From assembly GCF_900324465.2 (NCBI RefSeq), contig NC_046620.1, positions 11,363,336-11,427,335 of the forward strand: 64,000 nt of DNA, given 5' to 3'. Below, piece by piece: positions 24,073-35,680 of this stretch. The notes under the pieces were generated by a model, which was given only the letters and a program-made list of their open reading frames with translations, was not told the origin of the DNA and did no database searches. This DNA comes from Anabas testudineus (Eukaryota; Chordata; Actinopteri; Anabantiformes; Anabantidae). Position 1 is the stretch's first letter, and each line of letters opens with the position of its first letter. The translations under genes and the position numbers were made by a program.

Positions 24073-27000
24073 TCTCTCTCTCTCTCTCTCTCTCTGTCAA
24101 CTTTCACAGTTCTACAAACCCTCCTACAGTTTTTCTCCCTTTGATCCAGTGCTTGTATAGGAAGTTATGGTCTCAGACACTGTGCTGTTATAACACACTG
24201 TGTTCATTCACTCCCCATTAAATAATGTGAGTCGATGCCTTTGATGCCTTTGTCAGCTCGTTCTCTTTATGTCTGTGTTCGCCACCTCTCCAGTCCACAT
24301 CAGCCTCCTGTACATAGTTGCATTCAGAGAAGTATATTTATAGCTCGCTGAGATGTGACTGAATAGTGATGGTAACTATGAATTGTGTTTTGTTTAGATC
24401 CGTTCAAATATTCCAAGTCATTATGTAATTCATACTCACATTAATTTCATTTAATAACACACATTACGGTTGTTAAACAATGTGAGCTTCAGAGGTGCTA
24501 TATAGGTGTATGTTGCCAGATTTGGACAAAGCAGATTAGTTATTAATGAAGGTAGCTGCTTAATTAACTGCTTTGTTGCTTTATACTAAGCTAAGTTAAC
24601 AAGCTGCTGACTTAATAGCCACAATTAACTTTAAAATATGCAAGAGCTATCATTCCAAATACCAAAAAGTGAGTTGCTTCAGCTAGGATATGGCTGAACT
24701 GACACCTCCACCTTCAGTCTGCAGGGAGGACCTCAGTCTGTGACAGTAATGAGTCAGTACACTCATTTGAGCTTCACGCTTCAGTGTTAAAGAGCCACTT
24801 GTTGGTGTACAGAGAGCCACGAATTCTTGAGGAGGAATCAACAGAAGTGCAAATAAATCAATTTGATTAAAATAAAACTTTGCACATTCATGACATTATA
24901 CATACTTGGCTATTTGTGCTCTGGATTTGTTTCATACAAATTAGAGCTGCTCAACGCAACGAGTCACATAAAACAGCAACGTTGATTTGTCCGTTCTCAG
25001 GAATGTAGCTGCTTCTTTTCCCACAAAGGTTTTTAGAAACGGTTCCTGAGCTGGTAAATTGCTGAAGCGTCTTACTTGGAAAACTCACACTGGGAGCTGC
25101 TCTGATATGTTGCCAACACAGAAATTTGCCAGAATGTTTTGGTTACAGTCATGTGGGAATATGGTAAATGTTTGCCTTTTCAGATAAGAGCTTTTATTGC
25201 TCTTAGTCCTTTTCTCTGGTGTTTTATGTATCGCTCCTCACTTAGGATGTGGGGGAAGTCCGCTCTGTGACCTAGGCACTGACTTATACAGTTCAAGTCA
25301 TACTGTCAGTGGGAGCCATGTTTTGTTAAGTAAAGTAGTGAGAACCAGGCAGCTCAAAAGAGCACAGCACGTTGAAACTAAGTTATCTTCGTCCTCTACA
25401 GCAACATAACAAGGCTGCTTATATGTGTCCTTAACTATAATGTTAGTGTCCAATTGGCTGCTAATAACTTTGTATGTTATTACAATTTTAAATACTTGAC
25501 TTTTACCTGTAATGATGTCTTTAGTTACTCATTAATGATCATTAGGAAACAGTGGAAGGAAATTATTATGTGCACAAATACTGTACTAGAAGCTACTAAC
25601 TGATGGGAAAGTTATGTTCACTGTTTTGCTGTGAGCCTGTAAGCTGACATCCTTTCTACATTCCCACTCAGCAAATACACTAGATCTTTGTGTGCCGCAG
25701 TGTGATGTCTGCTTCGGACAGGGCAGATATCCTTGAAAGGCAGATAGATTTAATGAAAATAAGAGGAGTCAGAGGAGCAGAGAAAGGAGTGTCTATCTCC
25801 ACCTATGGAGATCATGTGCATCTGAGGAAAGAACTTGTTGGAGAACATTTAATTGGTTTTATTTCATACAGTATAAAGCATCGCCACACCTACTTCTTTA
25901 CACATTCCACAATTACCCCAAGTTGTGTTTGTTTACACTGATACACACACAAATAAATCGTGGGATAAACTACACACTCATGTGCTAGTGATACTTTAAC
26001 CATAAATCAGTAATGTACACAAAAAGATATTATCAAAACATCTACACCAGCTCATGCATGTAATCAATCAGCTGCTGTGCTCTGCAGTGTGTCCCTCAAA
26101 TTCCCATCTGAATAAAGAAGTAATGTTGTCACAGCTCACTAACAGTAAATGTTTCACATAGCATCCAGTTCACTGCAGATCAAAACAAGAAAGCTGGTAA
26201 AACAATTCACCAATGAGACATTGTGTTCGTGAACCTACGTGTGTGCAGGCGCATGTGTGATAGGTAAACTGTAAACACTGCAGGAGCGGTATGCCTTACA
26301 AGGCCACAGGGATCTCCCCGTGAACCGAGGAATGTTTGTAGGAACGGAGCGATGGGGAGGGGAGATGGGAGCTGAGCTGAACTGAAGCTGAGATCTGGAC
26401 GTTCCAATGGAAAAAAAGACTCCAGCTAATAAAATTAGCGACTGTCCTGTAGCCTAGTTTAGGAATTACTAGCTGGCACGTACAATAGGCTGCATGGGTA
26501 GAGGAACCAGTGCTGGGGTTATCAAGTCAGAAGTAGCTGAAACAAGTTGAACATCCACTGTGGCTGTTTCTTATTTAATTTAAATGCAATGTTGTTTCCA
26601 ATACTGACTCTACTACTGTCCCTCTCCTCTTTCATCCTCATACATTTTCTCCATTCATGGTTTTTTTTCTCCTCTTCCTCATCATTCTTCCCTTCTCCTT
26701 CAGACGGAGCTTCACGACCTGCTGAAGCCGATATCAGATCACATCCACGAGATTCAGAACTTCCGAGAACGAAACCGCGGCAGCAGCTTCTTCAACCACC
26801 TCTCAGCTGTCAGCGAGAGCATCCCCGCGTTAGGCTGGATCGCTGTGGTAAAGGAAAAATACTCATCCACTCAAATTCACGCAGTATTGTGTATATAACA
26901 GATGTGCATACACATAGGACATGTAACAGAAAAGTGTACAACCACAAACTCAAAGTGTTTTCAGTTTCATCCTTTGAACACTTTCAACTTTCAATCAACT

Positions 27001-30000
27001 TTGAATAGCCAAATTAACCTTTTGGAAAAAGCTATAATGATGCTGCACTCTATCTTTCTTCCTAACAGTAGAAAGTCTCTCCTCTGAGTTTAGGAATGAA
27101 TATCATTTAGACTCAGATAAAGGCTTCTCCTCTTGAGTCCTTAAATAAAAACCTCTTGTATTAGCTCTGGTCAGTGCCAGGGGGACAGTTTCCCTCCAAG
27201 TACCAAATATCACTCTGAGCTCTTCTGCTTTTTACAATCGAATCAAGACAAATGTGCAGTTAATCAGATCGTTTCCCAGAACAGGTTAGACCTCACAGTG
27301 CTTCTGTCACACTGACAGTGAGATAAGAGTGTTTATAATGAACTGTCTTCACTCTCAGACTCAGAGGCCCGGTCCGTATGTGAAGGAGATGAACGATGCT
27401 GCCACCTTCTACACCAACAGAGTCCTGAAAGACTACAAGGAAACGTAAGGACTGTCTGTCTACAAAGCTGTTTGCAATAAGTGTCCAGGGCACAAGGATG
27501 TGTAACGGGAATAATCAATCTATATATAATATATAAATGGTTAGTTATAAAACAATTACATCACCTTTCATGTCTGCATCATTGCGGTTTTAGTTTATTC
27601 AATATCATAATATATAATATAGTATAAACATGGATTGTATGGATTTGATTTTTGCGGCTGCAGTAACTTTTACTCCAGTCCATCCTCACACCTCCTTCTT
27701 TTGCTCCCCCCTCCTCTTCTTACTTAACTGCTTCCCTATCATCTCTCTTGTTTTCATCTGATCTTCTTGCCTTTGTGCTCTCCTGCCCTCCTTCCCTCCT
27801 CTCCCAGCGACAGACGTCACGTGGACTGGGTGCGCTCCTACCTGTCAATCTGGACCGAGATGCAGTCGTTCATCAAACAGCATCACACCACCGGGCTGGC
27901 GTGGAGCAAGAGTGTGAGTAGAAACATAAAACACATCTGTTAATGTTTTCTTCTTTAATAAAACACCAATATTCTAACTTATTAATAGTTTTCTCAACTT
28001 AACCTTATGTTGTAAACACAATTCTCTATCAGGAACAAAGATTCAGCCGGCACCTAGTCAAAATGAACAATGTATTGGTCTCAGATCCTACACTACTTAT
28101 GAATTATTTGAACTGTGTTTCCATTTAGTTTCTATTCTCAGGCCAAGACATTTTTGTATCAAGGCTCAAATTAACTGCATCTTTTTGTGTACACTTCCAT
28201 TTTTAGGTATGGAGCGACATTTTATATAAACTGCAGCACAGAGCATGAATGAATGAACGAGCTTCTCCTCTGTCACTCCCACACACGCTCCTGTTTATGG
28301 ATGTCTGCTCAGGGACTCCTCAGCAAATCTCACTAGATCCCAGAGATAACGATGGCTCAAAACCAAATCCTTCAACTCAGACTTGACCTATTTCTCTTTT
28401 TAGACACAAAGGTCTCTCACATCTTTATTCACTCAGGGAAACTTGCCAGAGTCTCGTCTGTATTTTGGCATCTGAAACCAAGTGTTCTTTCTTAATGAAA
28501 TAGTTTGATATGGAAAATATGCTTAATTGCTTTCTTGCTGAGAGTTCGGTGACAAGATCAACACCAAAGCTAAGCTAACGCCCTCCTGGATGTACCTGAG
28601 TTTTTACCTGTCATATGCGACTCTCTGCAACACAGCAAATTTCCCAAAAGGTTTAACAGCAGATATTAGATAAAAGCCTTCAGTTAAACTAATGTTCAAC
28701 AACTGTGCTCGCATGTTTTCTTTTCTGTTGCCGTGTGTTTCAGCTGTTGCCGCCGCTGTCAGACGACAGGGCTCGAGTGTGTGTTGGGGGCAGTGTGTGT
28801 GCAGAAGAAAAGGAGTGTGTGGCACTAACAGGTGGCCCGCAGGGTTTTCTTGAATGAAGGTTTTCTTCATAGAGGAACCCCGACAAAGGGCCTGTGTACA
28901 CACACGGCCTGCACTGTAACCCAAACTGCGGGGCTGGTCCCCCATCTGCACAGTCGTCACCTGCCGCTCAGACTAGTTTAGTGACACACACTCACACAGG
29001 CTGACATATGGAGGTAGCTGTGCACACGCAAATGACCAAATTACATGTGTTGTTCAGGCCAAGCTCACACCGCAAAGGTATTAGAGATATATACACACAC
29101 ACACACACACAAACTTAAATTTCCCCCTGCTTCAACAGGCTTGCATACATGCATAAACACACAAGGAAATTAAACAAAGAGCCACTCAGACAGTTTTACA
29201 GCCATACATGAACACACACATGCCGTTTCTAATCCAGTGGTATGCACTCAACTGTTGAGTGTAACAGGTCTGCATTGTTCAGTAATGATACGAACGACAC
29301 GTGTCAAGGGTCAAGTAACTTCAGCTGTACTCAGAAGTGCGTAAAATGACATTTTAACTGTCTCAAACCCTGTGATGTGTGTGTCTGGCAGCTGTGCGAA
29401 GTCTTTGGACGGCTAATCTGTCTGTGTCTCCTCACTGTTGTTGTCAGTAGATGGCTGTGGACTTACTTTAAATACAATAAGTGTTTAATTAGTAAGTGTG
29501 GACTGTAATATCCAGGAGCACTAGTTAGTCGACTCGATGAACTTCGCTTTAAGCTCATATTGCTCAACCAAACATTGCTAAGACTATGTCATGTCCATTT
29601 GTTGAATCGGTGCCGCTAAACAGACAACATGGAGTCGTTAGAATAAACCAGTCAGTGTAAACATCATAAAACGTTTGACAGAGTTGAAACAACATAGTGT
29701 CAAAATTACTGCACGTGTTGAAAGACACAGGATTAAGACGACTTTAATAAATTTACAGCTCCTTCAAGGGAAATAAAATGTTCTTAACTTAATCTATATA
29801 GTAATGATTATTGGTATATTGTAAAACCACTGTGAGCCCCCCCCCCCCCCATGTAAAAGGAAAGTTTCCAATGCTGTGGAGCTTTTCTCTACTCCCTCTG
29901 CTGGACGTCAGTGTTACTACAGCTGTTTTCCACAAACATCTGTTGTGTCTCTGTCTTCTCTCATGAAAAACCCACAAACCCTTAATGCACAATACTGCAT

Positions 30001-31628
30001 CTAAAGTTTGGTGTTCTTCACCTCCCCAGGGCCCCATCGCTCCTTCTTCTCTGTTTGACCCCCCGGCCGCCCCCAGTGCTCCCTGTCCCCCACCTCCACC
30101 TGGCCCTCCTCCAGTCTTCACAGACGATGACCCCCTGCCTCAGACAGGCAGTGCTGGTGCACAGCACTCTGCACTGTTCGCTCAGCTTAACCAGGGCATG
30201 GACATCACTAAAGGTGGGTTCAGCGTAGCGGCATTAAAACAATGAAGGTTTTACTGTTTCATATCATGACACGTTGAGTCCACAACAGTTCACATTAAGT
30301 TAAGTTTAAAGTTGAACACTGAAGTGTTAAATAATCATTTTACATTATGCCAATGTTTTCATAGGTGGTGTGGAGGGGTCCATGAATGTGTCTACATAAT
30401 TCCTTCTAACATTTTACATCTGTAGGTCTAAAGCGTGTCTCAGATGATCAGAAGACCCATAAGAACCCAAATCTGCGCACCCATGGAACCCCAACCAAAA
30501 ACAAAGCCCCGGGGGCCGTGAGCTCACAGAAAGCAGCCGTCCAGAAAAGACCCCCTCTGCTGGAGCTGGAGGGGAAGAAATGGAGGGTGGTACGTAGTTT
30601 TTTTTTGTTACTCCGTACAGGATTTTTGCCACAGGATGTTTCTGTAAAATAGTACTTTCAATCATTTCTCCCTACCTGGGCTTTTTACTGTTACATGCAA
30701 TCGCAGTTTCTCCAGCTCCACTGAGTGAAGCTCATGCAAATCCACTGAGATCAGCCAATCAGAGCAAACCTCCCACCTGGTATTTTGGATTATTGACTGA
30801 AGCTCTTCCCATGTTGTTGCAGGAATACTTTGAGCAGAAACATGACCTGATCATCGAGGAGACAGAGCTAAAACAGGTGGTCTACGTCTTCAGCTGTAAC
30901 AACTCCACCTTGCAGATTAAGGGCAAAATTAACTCAATCATAGTAGGTGAGCAGACAGAAACAGACCTGAAAATGTTACTTTTGGTCATAAATAATGATC
31001 TGCTTATAATTTCCAATATTCCATGTGTCTCACCAGACAACTGTAAGAAGCTGGGTCTGGTTTTTGAGAATGTGGTAGGGATTGTGGAGATCATCAACTC
31101 AAAGGCGATTCAGTTACAGGTGAGTAAAACATTTATAAAAAGGTTCAGTATTGGCTCATCTGTCATATTTTTATACTGGTAGCATTTACAGTATCATGTT
31201 TATTACACTTGATTGCAGCAGTGTGTGCTAGTCAATGTCTAAAAGATAAATGAAACTTAAAGAATGTAGATGTGATGCATCTTTCTGTGGCAGGTGTTGG
31301 GTGCAGTTCCCACCATTTCCATAAACAAGACAGAGGGCTGCCAGGTCTACCTGAGTAAAGACTCCCTCAACTGTGACATTGTCAGTGCCAAGAGTTCTGA
31401 GATGAACATCATGGTACCCGAAGGAGACGACGACTATGTGGGTGTCTAAGAGCAGGACAAGAGATTACTCTAAGTGTGCATTAACGCACATATTAGTGCA
31501 TTTCTTCTTCAATAATGTGTATTTTTCCTGTCTGTGTTGTACAGAGGGAGTTTCCCGTCCCTGAGCAGTTCAAGACTGTTTGGGATGGCTCCAAACTGGT
31601 GACAGAACCCACTGAGATCGCAGGCTGA
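19999..31628 (+). CDS. cap2: Adenylyl cyclase-associated protein 2
   Basis: Twelve coding exons: 19999-20116, 20231-20331, 21738-21815, 26704-26847, 27359-27444, 27808-27913, 30030-30213, 30426-30589, 30823-30946, 31037-31119, 31294-31437, 31545-31628. Total 471 residues (human CAP2 477). Order: N-terminal oligomerisation helix ([13 protein letters not shown]), helical folded domain to about 211 ([20 protein letters not shown], then [19 protein letters not shown]), polyproline at about 230-239, WH2-type actin-binding segment near 258-285 (LFAQLNQG), then the C-terminal CARP beta-sheet domain (about 318-471, with [12 protein letters not shown] and SAKSSEMNI). CAP proteins recycle actin with cofilin and bind actin monomers and profilin; CAP2 works mainly in striated muscle (family knowledge). 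It is nearer to recalled CAP2 than CAP1, and sits by rbm24 as in human. Intron 2 (from 20117) starts with GC, not GT; that donor (GAG|GCAAGT) is the one keeping frame. Confidence 0.95.
21990..22150 (+). mobile_element. tRNA-derived SINE remnant in cap2 intron 3
   Basis: A decayed Pol III B-box (agtctgagtctgg) runs into 'ggggacctttgcagcgtgt' and 'cattccccatctgt', then a C/T-rich tail with 'ctctctattgtagacaaaa'. This layout matches common percomorph tRNA-derived SINEs. The left edge is uncertain. Confidence 0.6.
23718..23783 (+). repeat. (CA)33 microsatellite
   Basis: Uninterrupted CA dinucleotides in cap2 intron 3, with a complementary TG run beginning about 90 bases downstream. Confidence 0.95.
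23875..23915 (+). repeat. (TG)n microsatellite
   Basis: About 20 GT/TG units with a single CT interruption near 23900. It is complementary to the CA run just upstream. Confidence 0.93.
24044..24095 (+). repeat. Compound (CA)n(TC)n microsatellite
   Basis: About 13 CA units pass directly into about 12 TC units. It is the third simple repeat in under 400 bases of cap2 intron 3. The rest of this 4.9 kb intron (21816-26703) has no recognised exon. Confidence 0.93.
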
Positions 31629-32550
31629 TCACCACCACTAAGAGCAGCCATCCTCATCATTATCACCGTTGTTTTTAACAAATATAACTTTCTGTCCCAC
31701 TGTATGACTCAAATTTCATTGATGAATTATAAATGTGGTTTTATATGCTGGCATTGTAACACAAACTGTTGGTCGAGTCATATTTTCTGTAATTCGTGAC
31801 CTCCACCACTTCGAAGTTGTTGATTGTAGTGAACCAGTGAGTAGACTGATGATCCTGACTACATCCCAGTTCAACTCACCTAAACCCTTCTTACATTTGT
31901 GTGCCATTTGTGTATGTAAAAATACATAACACAATATCTGTCCTTGAAATATTTTAAATGTTTCTGAATTACTGTTTTGCGACTATTAGTTCTCTGGTGA
32001 CAATATCATCGTATGACGGCACAGTTAGACATTAGTCACAAAGATTATAGAACATTCAGTGGCAAAGCAGACAAGAATAATAAGAGTAGGACTGTATGGT
32101 ACCTTTCTATAAAATCACATTTATCTCGCTTACCTCTATTGATATGTAGAGAGCAGGCAGTCATGTAGCATTGTTTCACTCAGTGCTTACATTTTATGCA
32201 ACAGTGTTATAGTATTTTTTGCATCAAGGCCAGATGTCAGTGTCGTCCTCGTACATAACGTGCACAGTAATGAATGATGTTCTGTAGGAGACATGAAACC
32301 AACCGAGCAACACAATTAACTAAATACTTGGCTAATTTCTTGTTAGTAAGTTAAAATAGTGACACTTGAGCACTTCCAAGCCCATATCTTAGTTTTTACA
32401 TCACTCTATTTTGTACAGACCTGTAGCATTAGGAAGAAGGTAGTGAACACGACTAATGTTTTTTGAAACCTTTAATTTACATGAAAACAATGTGATGTAA
32501 TTGTGCATCTTTTTTTTTTTTTTCAAATAAAATCAAAACTTTCAGGTTTT
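31629..32550 (+). other. cap2: cap2 3'UTR
   Basis: The cap2 stop is followed by about 0.9 kb without a supported gene. The likely poly(A) signal is AATAAA at 32526-32531, just after a run of T. The end falls about 145 bases from the stop codon of the convergent aunip gene, and a minus-strand ATTAAA at 32471-32476 could serve aunip, so the two transcripts may overlap. Confidence 0.55.
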
Positions 32551-32694
32551 GTTAGTGTTATTATGGAGGGAAGACTAAGACCTCCAGGAAAAAAACAATG
32601 GAAGAAGGACTAACAGAATGAAAAAAAAGAAAAAAAGAATTTAAGCAGTGTGGATTATCTATGTGCAATAAGACACTTAGCACAGATTTGCCAT

Positions 32695-34182
32695 TCAGTG
32701 TTTGATTACTACATTTCCCTGAGAATCTTGAGTAAAGAGCATGTCATCTTCCTCATCCTCATCCACCAGAGATTTGTACGCACCAGTTCTTACCAACCCA
32801 GTGCTTACATTTGTGTGATCTTTGAGGGGACTTCTAGTTTGCAGCCCTCTATGTGCGATCACCCTGAAGCCTTCAGAGTCCTGGGTAAATAGCATGGCTA
32901 GACTGTCTTCATCAGCCTCTCTGCTTTGCAGCTCTGGTGCTCGTTTTTTAAGAGGAGAGCCTTTTGGTTTTGTCCACATGAATTGTGAGTTATAGCTTTC
33001 CTCTTTATCTGCTCTTTTCCAAATATGATCTGCGAGGTGTTTTGGATGCGAAACAGTTTTTGGATCAGTCCATTTATGATTTGAAAGACGGTTAACATGA
33101 GAGAAAGATGAGTGCTTACTTGGAGAATTAGAAGGCAGTGCCCTGCTGTTTTCTTTCTCATCATCCATCTGAGAAGAACTCAAGTGTTTTTGAGTCGAGG
33201 TTCTCCCCTCAAGACCCACATGGAATCCAAAGGCTTCCTCACTTTGCTCACTGTTTAGAAAACTTGGCTCATAGTTGTTCACATTCTTTGCTGTTGTGTT
33301 TTTCTGGCTAGTCAGATAATATTCACTGTCAGAATATTGACTGAGGATAAGCAGTGGGTCCTGACTCCATGCCTGTGGAAGAGGTTGACTGTCAGCTGCC
33401 AACAAGGAGGAGTCAGTGAACCTCTTCTTACTCTGTGGTGGATTAAACCCCTCAAACTGCTCTTCTTCAGATTCAAAGTACACATCATTACAAGGTGTAT
33501 GGCTTCCTTCATCATGCTCCTGCCACACCACTGGTTTGGGCTCTGTCACATTTTCACTGAGCCTGTCATGATCCACACCAGGCTTAGATATATACACATT
33601 GGGCTCTTCAACATCTGTTTCACGTCTTCGTTTTGCCCCTGATGAACAGAGTGAATGCACTGGATCCGTCTTTGGTTCTTCAGCTAATGACTTCTTATTA
33701 AGAACTTAAGACAGAATAAATAAGAAAACTTATATTAGCACAAAACTAAATTGACTTTGGTAAGTTATACAATCTGCTGTATTTTTACCCACATTTTGCT
33801 AAATATAATAATATGACATCAGAGTTTAAATAACATACCTCTGCGCTGAGATGTGAAGAAGGCTGATATAGAGCTCTGTTTGGTCTTCGGCATTTCCATT
33901 TTGGTTTGAGTGAAGTTGAGTGCCACAGCCAGACTGTATCCTCCAACTTCAGCAAAGGGATTCAGCAGTTTAGAAATGGGACGGACGATGCGTTTCTGAA
34001 ATGTAAAATGCACAGAGTGAAATTTGGTCCTACTTCAAGCACAACTGTAGTAAGAGTCAGGTAAGAGACAGGCTATTTACACAAATTACCTGTTTAGCTT
34101 TTGCTTTCAGCTGCACAGTGTCCAGCCAAACACCACATTCCTCTTGAGCTGAGGTCTTCAGCGCTGGTTTGGAGGTCTTCAT
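32695..34182 (-). CDS. aunip: Aurora kinase A and ninein-interacting protein
   Basis: Minus-strand exons: 34182-34090, 33995-33839 and 33704-32695, about 419 residues (human about 357). The N-terminus ECGVWLDTVQLK matches the recalled human ACGVWLDAAALK. Next comes QSSISAFFTSQRR, matching human RSIASFFT. The rest is mostly disordered, Ser/acidic, and ends with two copies of a MLFTQDS.G motif separated by about 40 residues, the last as TQDSQGNVVIKH at the C-terminus. AUNIP (AIBP) is known to link Aurora A with ninein at centrosomes and to bind damaged DNA and help CtIP in end resection. QSSISAFF also fits the PCNA-box pattern QxxIxxFF. A 5'UTR intron (34203-34581) precedes the start exon. The gene is head-to-head with vps28 and convergent with cap2. 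Confidence 0.85.
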
Positions 34183-34581
34183 GGTAAAAATGAAGAGAAT
34201 ATCTGCAAATGGTTACATAAAATATTTGTTGTAAATAGGATCAACACATTTTCATAATCATTGGAAATGGGGTCACAGTAAGATTTATAAGGAGCTAAAT
34301 ACCTGTTGTTTCTTCACAGTGTTTTAATAGGTACCGTGCAAAATGAGCAGCTAACTTTCTTCAAATATTTATAGCGAGCTTGAATATGCGATCAATAAAT
34401 CCCCATTGACTTTATTATTAATTCATACAGTAATGTTAGTTTATCTCTAAGTGAACGTTAACTATCTATTTAACGCTACATGACTGATGTTAGCTATTAG
34501 CCACCTTCGCTAACTGCTAATGTTACGGAGCTGAATAACAGCATTATTCAACGCTAACGATCACGTCATATTTGCACTAAC

Positions 34582-34770
34582 CTCATCCAGTCGCACAGGA
34601 GTATTTTAGGCTTTTCTTTGACCTTATTTATTCCCAACAAACTCAGTTTATAGTTTCTTTGATGAGACTTTGTTCTCGTTTCTGTTTGAGTCTGGCGCCT
34701 TGACGGTGGGCTGCCCCTCGCGTTTGACTGTGTAAAAAACGACGTCATGGGATTCACCCTAAGCAACCTC
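34582..34770 (-). other. aunip: aunip non-coding first exon (5'UTR)
   Basis: On the minus strand a good donor (GATGAG|GTTAGT) ends at 34582, and a matching acceptor (TTTGCAG|AT) lies at 34203, just before the start exon. The upper edge is a guess from promoter motifs. Confidence 0.45.
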
Positions 34771-34940
34771 TTCACTGCGACAGATCACTTAAAATAGGGC
34801 GTAATTTAAAAAAAACAAAACGAACTACCCATGTTAAAACGTCAACAATAACATTTTATTTTTTTATTTTAGTCAGGCACTGTGGACACCTTATATTTTG
34901 ACGTCTGTCGCAGAAGGGCGTGTTTACGTTTACGTCAACA
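34741..34940. promoter_or_regulatory. Shared bidirectional promoter of aunip and vps28 with CRE-like sites
   Basis: Divergent transcription units start about 200 bases apart. Between them are three CRE-like motifs: CGACGTCA at 34740-34747, TGACGTCT at 34899-34906 and TACGTCAA at 34931-34938. There is no TATA box. Arrangement is seen; sharing and CREB/ATF use are inferred. Confidence 0.45.
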
Positions 34941-35680
34941 CAGTTTGCCGAAAGGGTGAGTAAAGAGGCTTTTAATGTCGTTGATTTAACACTAAGTATG
35001 GAATAATATAAGAAAAGATGTGGACTTTCTATCTCTTACCACTGTAAGGGTCAACAAAATAAAGTTTTGTGTTTACAAACAAGTACCTATATAGGCTATT
35101 TATAATAAATCATAAAGGAAGTGCAAGCTATGCTCTCTAGCTAACTTCGGGTTAGCTAACGTTAGCACGACACAACAAGATGTTGAAGGCTAATGATCGG
35201 CTCTCTTCAGGGTTTTCCTCTAATTATCATTGTACCTTGAAGTGAATAATAATGCTAAGCTAAATAATGTGCTTTATTGTCATCATGACACAACTGTGTA
35301 AGAGTTTATAGTGTTCAGCCACTGTGTTTGTGTTCTAAGCATTTAAAGTCTGTCTTTTTATATATACGACCCAGCTATGCTATTCATGTCTGAGTAGAGT
35401 ATATAGAACAACTTCTGCACTGGACTCACATCACATACAGTACTACTTTGACAGTAGTATCTGATGATGATGGTATTAGTACTACTTGGAAGTAGAATAA
35501 AGGTTGATATAATCGTGAAAAAACATTATTCTTAAATGGTTGGTACTTGGCTATACTCAATAAAGAGGTGTTTTATTACTTCCCCTCAGATTCGGATGGA
35601 TGTTTTTGGCCACAATTATTGGTCGTTACAAAATTTGTAATATTAATCTTTTTCAGATAAAGTTCTGATACATGAGCATC

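Noticed and set aside
26547-27008. 153-codon open frame overlapping a cap2 exon
   Set aside because: Shadow frame of the cap2 exon at 26704-26847. The true cap2 frame there matches the family.
28604-28960. 118-codon minus-strand frame in cap2 intron 6
   Set aside because: No homology cue, no splice sites, and the region is simple-sequence-rich.
30036-30110. Possible frameshift near the Pro/C-rich run in cap2
   Set aside because: The polyproline stretch is normal for CAP2 and the frame stays consistent into LFAQLNQG.
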